A stretch of 64,000 nt of DNA from Erwinia sorbitola. GTDB lineage: Bacteria; Pseudomonadota; Gammaproteobacteria; Enterobacterales; Enterobacteriaceae. The translations under genes and the position numbers were made by a program. Below, in pieces: positions 59,110 through 64,000 of the stretch (positions are counted from its first letter, which is position 1; each line of letters begins with the position of its first letter). Location: assembly GCF_009738185.1 (NCBI RefSeq), contig NZ_CP046509.1, positions 371,001 through 435,000 on the forward strand. The letters are read 5' to 3'. The notes beneath the pieces are model-generated. The model saw nothing but the letters and a program-made list of their open reading frames with translations, ran no database searches and was not told the DNA's origin.

Positions 59110-60234
59110 ATGTCATTAGTGGAGCGTGCATTAAGGCTTTCTGCGGTGTCCGGGCTGACTTGCTTACAGCGCCTGCTTTTATTGACTCAGTTACAGGCTA
59201 TCGAAAAGCCTGATGCCCGCGATCTGGCACTGCTGGGATTATCAGATTCTCAGCGGCAGGCTTTCCTTCATTACGATAAAAAGGTTATTGCCCAAAGCCT
59301 TGAATGGCTGGATGCGCCGCAGCACTATTTCATCACTCCTCTTAGCCCTTATTACCCTGAGCAGCTAAAGACGATTGCGCGCTTTCCACTGATACTTTTT
59401 GTTGCCGGTGACCCGTCGTTATTGTCCTCTTCGCAGCTGGCGGTTGTAGGTAGCCGTCACTGTTCACATTATGGCCGGGAGTGGGGCACCTGGTTCAGTC
59501 AGGCACTGGCGCTCAGTGGCTTAACTATTACCAGTGGGTTGGCATTAGGCATTGATGGTATTGCACATCGTGCTGCCCTGGAGGTGCAGGGAAAAACGAT
59601 CGCGGTGTTAGGAAGTGGGCTCAACACTATTTATCCCCGGCGGCATCAGGAGTTGGCAGAGCAGATTATTGCCAGCGGCGGCGCATTGGTTTCAGAATTT
59701 CCGCTGTCGGTTAAGCCTCTCCGTGCTCATTTTCCCCGGCGTAATCGAATTATCAGTGGTCTTAGCCTCGGCGTTTTAGTGGTGGAAGCGACATTGCGCA
59801 GCGGGTCTCTCGTCACTGCTAAACTGGCTTTGGAGCAAAACCGCGATATCTATGCGCTGCCCGGGGCGCTGGGTAATCCCGGCAGTGAAGGAACCCACTG
59901 GCTAATTCAGCAGGGGGCATTACTTGTGGCACATCCCAATAATATTATTGAACAGATACAGAGTGACCTCACCTGGCTGTCAGATTTACCTCAAGTGGAA
60001 AACATTTCAGCGCAGAGTGATAATCCTCCATTGCCATTTCCCGATGTGTTGGCTAACGTAGGAGATGAGGTTACACCTGTTGACGTCGTCGCTGAACGTG
60101 CCGGCCAACCTGTGCCAGCCATCGTAGCGAAGCTGCTTGAGTTGGAGTTAGCAGGGTGGATCGCAGCTGTACCCGGCGGCTATGTCCGATTGAGGAGGGC
60201 AAGCCATGTTCGACGTACTAATGTACTTATTTGA
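59110..60234 (+). CDS. dprA: DNA-processing protein DprA (Smf)
   Basis: Binds incoming single-stranded DNA and loads RecA in natural transformation; its role in non-competent enterobacteria is uncertain. 374 residues as in E. coli Smf. N-terminal helical domain, extended Rossmann fold with AVVGSRHCSHYGRE, GLALGIDGIAHRAAL and SGLNTIYP, and a C-terminal winged helix after about 300. It overlaps smg by 29 bp. Confidence 0.96.
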   Translation: MSLVERALRLSAVSGLTCLQRLLLLTQLQAIEKPDARDLALLGLSDSQRQAFLHYDKKVIAQSLEWLDAPQHYFITPLSPYYPEQLKTIARFPLILFVAGDPSLLSSSQLAVVGSRHCSHYGREWGTWFSQALALSGLTITSGLALGIDGIAHRAALEVQGKTIAVLGSGLNTIYPRRHQELAEQIIASGGALVSEFPLSVKPLRAHFPRRNRIISGLSLGVLVVEATLRSGSLVTAKLALEQNRDIYALPGALGNPGSEGTHWLIQQGALLVAHPNNIIEQIQSDLTWLSDLPQVENISAQSDNPPLPFPDVLANVGDEVTPVDVVAERAGQPVPAIVAKLLELELAGWIAAVPGGYVRLRRASHVRRTNVLI

Positions 60235-60679
60235 AACGTATATCCACAACGAAGCAGAAATGCGTGTTGATCAGGATAAATTGACGGATGATTTAACCGA
60301 TGCCGGTTTTCATCGTGAAGATATTTATAATGCGTTGAACTGGTTGGAGAAGCTGGCGGATTATCAGGAAGGTCTGGTAGCTCCGATTCAGCTGACTACC
60401 GATCCGCTGTCTATGCGTATCTATACCGAGGAAGAGGGTCAGCGTTTAGATGCCAACTGTCGTGGCTTTATTCTGTTCCTGGAGCAAATTCAGGTACTGA
60501 ACCTGGACACGCGTGAAATGGTTATCGAACGTATTATGGCACTCGATACCCTCGAGTTTGATCTGGACGATCTCAAATGGGTGGTGCTGATGGTGCTGTT
60601 TAATATCCCTGGATGTGAAAACGCCTATCAGCAAATGGAAGAGCTACTTTTCGACGTCAATGAAGGAATGCTGCACTGA
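60206..60679 (+). CDS. smg: DUF494 protein Smg
   Basis: Protein of 157 residues, the E. coli length, beginning MFDVLMYLFETYIHNEAEMR. Function unknown; it is a frequent neighbour of dprA. The start lies inside dprA after GAGGAGGG, so translation is coupled. Confidence 0.95.
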   Translation: MFDVLMYLFETYIHNEAEMRVDQDKLTDDLTDAGFHREDIYNALNWLEKLADYQEGLVAPIQLTTDPLSMRIYTEEEGQRLDANCRGFILFLEQIQVLNLDTREMVIERIMALDTLEFDLDDLKWVVLMVLFNIPGCENAYQQMEELLFDVNEGMLH

Positions 60680-60704
60680 AGATTGCCTTCGTGTACACAA
60701 TGTT

Positions 60705-61274
60705 ATGAATAAAACAGCGCTTTTCGCTGTGCGAAAAAATGAACCTTGCCCCCTGTGTGGGGCAGAACTGGTTATTCGTTCCGGGAAGCATGGCGCTTTT
60801 CTTGGTTGCTCACTTTATCCCGAATGCGAGTTTATTCGTCCGCTGAAAGGCCAGGCTGACGGGCACATCATTAAGGTGCTCGAAGGCCAGCTTTGCTCAA
60901 AATGCGGCGCTGAACTCGTGCTGCGGCAGGGACGCTATGGCATGTTTATCGCCTGTAGCGACTATCCGGAATGCGAACATACAGAAACCATCGATAAGCC
61001 GGATGAAACCGCGATTGCCTGCCCGCAGTGTCAGGGTGGGAAGCTGGTGCAACGCCGTTCACGCTTTGGTAAAACCTTCCATGCTTGCGATCGTTACCCG
61101 GACTGCCAGTTCGCGGTGAATTTCACCCCGGTGGAAGGGATCTGCGAGTTCTGTCAGTTCCCACTGTTAATAGAAAAGAAAACCGCCCGGGGTGCAAAGC
61201 GTTTCTGCGCCAGTAAAGCCTGCGGCAAACCCGTAACGTCAGAAAATGGTAGTGAAGATGAAATCCGAGGATAA
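60705..61274 (+). CDS. yrdD: topoisomerase I C-terminal-type zinc-finger protein YrdD
   Basis: 189 residues (E. coli 180) with four C4 zinc ribbons of the kind found at the end of topoisomerase I: CPLCGAELVIRSGKHGAFLGC, CSKCGAELVLRQGRYGMFIAC, CPQC with FHAC, and CEFC with FCASKACG, given here by their ends. Probably binds nucleic acid; role unknown. ATG 60705 (MNKTALFAVRKNE) matches E. coli; the frame from 60615 overlaps smg. Overlaps tsaC. Confidence 0.94.
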   Translation: MNKTALFAVRKNEPCPLCGAELVIRSGKHGAFLGCSLYPECEFIRPLKGQADGHIIKVLEGQLCSKCGAELVLRQGRYGMFIACSDYPECEHTETIDKPDETAIACPQCQGGKLVQRRSRFGKTFHACDRYPDCQFAVNFTPVEGICEFCQFPLLIEKKTARGAKRFCASKACGKPVTSENGSEDEIRG

Positions 61275-61824
61275 GTCACTAACGCAGTGCATCAATCAAC
61301 TGCGCCAGTCGGCAGTAATCGCTTATCCAACCGAAGCTGTTTTTGGTTTAGGTTGCGATCCTGACAGCGAAGCCGCAGTGATGGCGCTGCTGGCATTAAA
61401 ACACCGACCAGTAGAGAAGGGACTCATTCTTATTGCGGCTGATTATCAGCAGCTGCTGCCCTATATTGCTGACGAGCAGCTTTCTGCCGAACAGAAAGAG
61501 CGGATGTTTTCCCGCTGGCCAGGTCCTGTTACATGGGTGTTACCTGCACGAGCAACAACGCCAGGCTGGCTAACTGGGAAATTTTCCTCGCTGGCAGTTC
61601 GTGTCAGCGATCATCCTGATGTTGCTACGCTGTGTCATGCCTTTGGAAAGCCGTTGGTTTCCACCAGTGCCAATCTGACAGGATTACCCCCCTGCCGCCA
61701 TGTAGCTGAAGTGCTGGCGCAGTTCGGCGATGAGTTCCCTGTTTTCTGCGGAGAGACTGGCGGTCGTCAGAATCCATCAGAAATCCGCGATGTTTTAACC
61801 GGCGAGTTAATTCGCCAGGGATAA
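61246..61824 (+). CDS. tsaC: threonylcarbamoyl-AMP synthase TsaC
   Basis: Makes threonylcarbamoyl-AMP from threonine, bicarbonate and ATP for t6A37 in ANN-reading tRNAs. 192 residues from the first ATG (E. coli 190). AYPTEAVFGLGCDP, LKHRPVEKGLIL and STSANLTG are the substrate-binding motifs. ATG 61246 and ATG 61258 both lie within the end of yrdD and neither has a strong ribosome-binding site. Confidence 0.95.
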   Translation: MVVKMKSEDKSLTQCINQLRQSAVIAYPTEAVFGLGCDPDSEAAVMALLALKHRPVEKGLILIAADYQQLLPYIADEQLSAEQKERMFSRWPGPVTWVLPARATTPGWLTGKFSSLAVRVSDHPDVATLCHAFGKPLVSTSANLTGLPPCRHVAEVLAQFGDEFPVFCGETGGRQNPSEIRDVLTGELIRQG

Positions 61825-61836
61825 AAGAGAACCCTT

Positions 61837-62655
61837 ATGCCGTCTTTTGTCGTCTTCGGTAATCCGATTAATCACAGTAAATCGCCGCGTATTCATCAGC
61901 TATTTGCAGAACAAACCGGTATTCAGCACCCTTACGGTCGGCTATGTGCGCCACTGGATGGTTTTGAACAGTCTGCTCACGAGTTTTTTGCCCATGGTGG
62001 TCAGGGAGCCAATATCACCATGCCGTTTAAACAGCAGGCTTTTGACATTTCCAGTGAGCTGACTGAACGCGCAGCGCTGGCAGGGGCGGTCAATACACTA
62101 AAGAAGCTGGATGACGGGCGTCTGTTAGGGGATAACACCGACGGGATTGGGCTGTTAAGCGATCTTCTGCGTTTGCAGTTGATCCAGCCGAATGACAGGA
62201 TCCTGTTGATCGGTGCTGGCGGCGCGGCGCGCGGTGTGATCCTGCCGCTGCTTGGTTTTAACTGCAACGTGACAATAACTAACCGTACATACGCCCGAGC
62301 TGAAGAGCTGGCGAAGTTGTTCCTGTCGCACGGCAATATTCGATCGCTTGCCCAGGATAAACTGGGTGGTGAGCAGTTTGATCTCATTATCAATGCAACC
62401 TCCAGTGGTGTTGACGGTGGTGTTCCAGACCTTCCAGCCAGTTTGTTGAAGCCGCATACCCGTTGCTACGACATGTTTTATCAGGTTGGTGATACATCTT
62501 TCCTGCAATGGTGCCGTAAGCAGGGATCGACACAGATGGCGGATGGATTGGGAATGCTGGTGGGGCAGGCAGCACACTCCTTTATGCTGTGGCACGGCGT
62601 TATGCCGGAGATCGCGCCAGTCATTCATGTACTTAAACAAGAAATGAGCGCGTGA
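61837..62655 (+). CDS. aroE: shikimate dehydrogenase
   Basis: NADPH-dependent reduction of 3-dehydroshikimate to shikimate in aromatic amino acid synthesis; 272 residues as in E. coli. Substrate site NPINHSKSP, catalytic Lys in NITMPFKQQ near 65, NADP loop GAGGAARGV near 126, NRT for the phosphate. Its stop overlaps the GTG start of yrdB. Confidence 0.98.
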   Translation: MPSFVVFGNPINHSKSPRIHQLFAEQTGIQHPYGRLCAPLDGFEQSAHEFFAHGGQGANITMPFKQQAFDISSELTERAALAGAVNTLKKLDDGRLLGDNTDGIGLLSDLLRLQLIQPNDRILLIGAGGAARGVILPLLGFNCNVTITNRTYARAEELAKLFLSHGNIRSLAQDKLGGEQFDLIINATSSGVDGGVPDLPASLLKPHTRCYDMFYQVGDTSFLQWCRKQGSTQMADGLGMLVGQAAHSFMLWHGVMPEIAPVIHVLKQEMSA

Positions 62656-62912
62656 ATCAGGCTATTCAGTTTCCAGAGCGCGAATGGTGGGATGAAACCG
62701 CGCAGGCCGTCTGCTTCAGCGCGCTGGTTAACGGTTTCCAACTGGTGTGCGCGATTGACGGCGAAGCCTTACTTCGCCGTTTTACTGCGGAAGGCGATCC
62801 TCTTATCTGTTTCAGCCAGAATCGCTGGGAGCTGGAAGAAGATGCCGAGCTGGCAATCAAGCAGCAGGAAGAAGATGCTCAGGGTTGGGTGTGGCTCTCT
62901 TCGGACAAGTAG
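62652..62912 (+). CDS. yrdB: DUF1488 protein YrdB
   Basis: 86-residue protein (E. coli 85), starting at GTG 62652 within the aroE stop (GTGA). NQAIQFPEREWWDE and the end QGWVWL are conserved. Function unknown. Its last 34 bp overlap the end of the convergent gene yrdA. Confidence 0.92.
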   Translation: MNQAIQFPEREWWDETAQAVCFSALVNGFQLVCAIDGEALLRRFTAEGDPLICFSQNRWELEEDAELAIKQQEEDAQGWVWLSSDK

Positions 62913-63433
62913 TCATTTTTCCAGTCAACATAGTTATTAGCGGAATAGAGCAGGCCGCTAATCTCTTCTTCAGTTAGAGGACGTATCTTTTTCGCCGGGC
63001 TACCTAAATAGAGATATCCGCTCTCAAGCCTTTTTCCGGGAGAGACCAGACTGCCCGCCCCGATCATTACGTCATCTTCTACGACTACACCATCCAGCAG
63101 AATCGACCCCATCCCGATTAACACCCGGTGGCCAATAGTGCAGCCGTGCAGCATCGCTTTATGCCCGACCGTAACATCTTCCCCGATAATCAGCGGATAG
63201 CCTTCAGGGTTAGCGGCTGATTTATGTGTCAGATGCAGTACGCTGCCATCCTGGATATTGCTGCGTTTACCAATGGTGACCCGGTTAACATCTCCCCGGA
63301 TAACAACCAGTGGCCAGATACCGACGTCGTCAGCCAGTATCACGTTGCCAATAACCACGCTGGTGGGATCTATCATCACCCGTTCACCCAGCTGAGGATA
63401 AACTCCTTTATATGCACGTATGTTGTGACTCAT
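62879..63433 (-). CDS. yrdA: gamma-carbonic-anhydrase-like hexapeptide protein YrdA
   Basis: Left-handed beta-helix protein of 184 residues, the E. coli length, built of hexapeptide repeats (VVIGNVILADDVGIWPLVVIRG and onward). Metal-binding His residues of the gamma-carbonic anhydrase fold are visible in LHLTHK, VGHKAMLHGC. Enzymatic activity is unproven. ATG 63433 is used; an open frame reaching 63502 has no family support. Confidence 0.95.
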   Translation of the reverse strand: MSHNIRAYKGVYPQLGERVMIDPTSVVIGNVILADDVGIWPLVVIRGDVNRVTIGKRSNIQDGSVLHLTHKSAANPEGYPLIIGEDVTVGHKAMLHGCTIGHRVLIGMGSILLDGVVVEDDVMIGAGSLVSPGKRLESGYLYLGSPAKKIRPLTEEEISGLLYSANNYVDWKNDYLSEESHTQP

Positions 63434-63591
63434 AACTACCTCATTGTTGATGCGATGGCTGTAGCCTAGTGTTGGAAGTGATAGTTGATCAATATATGGC
63501 AAAAAAAGCGCGTTAATTTTGTGCGGATCGCCTGAGATCTCAGCGATAAGAGCGAAATCTCAGCAACCGGAAAGAAAGATCCAAAAAAGGC
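63434..63591. promoter_or_regulatory. yrdA upstream region and rrn upstream activating region
   Basis: No gene seen. The A-rich part before P1 (about 63550-63590, with GAAAGAAAGATCCAAAAAAG) is in place for an UP element contacting the RNA polymerase alpha C-terminal domain; Fis sites are expected farther upstream but cannot be assigned by eye. Confidence 0.5.
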
Positions 63592-63619
63592 TTGTGCATT
63601 AAATTCGGATCCCTATAAT
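63592..63619 (+). promoter_or_regulatory. rrn promoter P1
   Basis: TTGTGC (63592-63597) and TATAAT (63614-63619) with the 16-bp spacing typical of rrn P1, followed by a GC-rich discriminator GCGCAACC that makes it sensitive to ppGpp and DksA. Confidence 0.9.
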
Positions 63620-63712
63620 GCGCAACCACTGAGACGGCACAACGGCTTACAGGCCAGCGGCTCAGGAGGTTCAGGAAGTTCTGAACCGCCGGAAAAACTT
63701 CTCAAAAAGAAG

Positions 63713-63740
63713 TTGACTCCGAAGGAGGAAAGCGTAATAT
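63713..63740 (+). promoter_or_regulatory. rrn promoter P2
   Basis: TTGACT (63713-63718) and TAATAT (63735-63740), 16 bp apart, 121 bp downstream of P1, as in E. coli rrn operons. Confidence 0.85.
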
Positions 63741-63780
63741 ACGCCACCTCGCAACAGGAAGCTTCGGCACTGATTGCACC

Positions 63781-63792
63781 GCTCTTTAACAA
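63781..63792 (+). promoter_or_regulatory. rrn antitermination boxA
   Basis: GCTCTTTAACAA matches the boxA where NusB and S10 (NusE) bind to protect rRNA transcription from Rho. Confidence 0.9.
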
Positions 63793-63946
63793 TTTATCAG
63801 ACAATCTGTGTGGGCACTCGCAGGATTGATATCAGTCACCTCCGGGTGACAAAAAATATCAAGTCTTAAGAGTGAACACATAATGAAATTCATTATGACG
63901 TTTTACACTTGAGCATCGCTGCACTTGTTGCAGCAAATCGAACTTT

Positions 63947-64000
63947 TAATTGAAGAGTTTGATCATGGCTCAGATTGAACGCTGGCGGCAGGCCTAACAC
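63947..64000 (+). rRNA. rrs: 16S ribosomal RNA, 5' end only
   Basis: TTGAAGAGTTTGATCATGGC, the universal start of bacterial 16S rRNA, occurs at 63950-63969 and the match continues to the edge of the window. About the first 54 nt are present. The leader from P1 (about 63627-63946) contains boxA and the 5' half of the RNase III processing stem. Confidence 0.97.

Noticed and set aside
1..64000. tRNA genes, insertion sequences, prophage or integrase genes
   Set aside because: I found no tRNA-like cloverleaf with a CCA end, and no transposase or integrase coding sequence. The first tRNA of the rrn operon would lie beyond the right edge.

Overview
The window is chromosomal DNA of a member of the Enterobacterales. 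Most genes follow the Escherichia coli order from dam to a ribosomal RNA operon (dam-rpe-gph-trpS ... str, S10, spc and alpha operons ... dprA-aroE-rrn), and many products look nearly identical to E. coli proteins (Crp, the ribosomal proteins, EF-Tu, SecY). The differences point to Erwiniaceae (Erwinia or Pantoea): nirBDC-cysG is absent between trpS and tsgA, yhfG-fic between ppiA and pabA, and bfd-bfr between tufA and rpsJ. A nicotinamide salvage pair, GC-rich palindromic repeats and several accessory genes are present instead. The family or genus assignment is inference from gene content; no search was run.

Layout. 1-11.9 kb: the end of dam, then rpe, gph, trpS, an unrecognised small exported protein, cytosine deaminase (codA), tsgA, ppiA, pabA, argD, a 54-bp tandem repeat array and yhfK. 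11.9-17.6 kb: crp, the OsmC-like yhfA, an M20 amidohydrolase, prkB, yheU, yheT and a LysE-type exporter. 17.6-25.5 kb is the main accessory block: a 121-bp tandem array, the taurine operon tauABCD, an NrtR-type Nudix regulator, and the divergent pair prs-like/nadV for NAD salvage, closed by a cluster of REP-like palindromes. 25.5-34.4 kb: yheS, kefGB, yheV, slyD, slyX, fkpA and yheO-tusDCB.

34.4-53 kb is the translation core: str (rpsL-rpsG-fusA-tufA), S10 (11 genes), spc (rplN to rpmJ) and alpha (rpsM-rpsK-rpsD-rpoA-rplQ). The expected regulatory RNA regions are recognisable: the S10 leader for L4, the S7 site in rpsL-rpsG, the S8 site at rplE and the S4-binding pseudoknot before rpsM. 53-64 kb: yhdN-zntR, arfA with its hairpin inside the coding sequence, mscL, the def-fmt-rsmB-trkA group, the dprA-smg-yrdD-tsaC-aroE-yrdB group, yrdA, and the P1/P2 promoters, leader and first bases of a 16S rRNA gene.

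The most interesting accessory unit is the NAD module. A Nudix-fold regulator whose catalytic box is degenerate (NrtR type) is transcribed away from a PRPP-synthetase-like gene and a nicotinamide phosphoribosyltransferase gene. The intergenic region carries three copies of the palindrome TGTC-N5-GACA, placed as operators would be. Together they would make PRPP, use it to recapture nicotinamide as NMN, and switch the pathway according to NAD-derived signals. The two tandem arrays and the interchangeable-arm palindromes are the main non-coding structures that ordinary genes do not explain.
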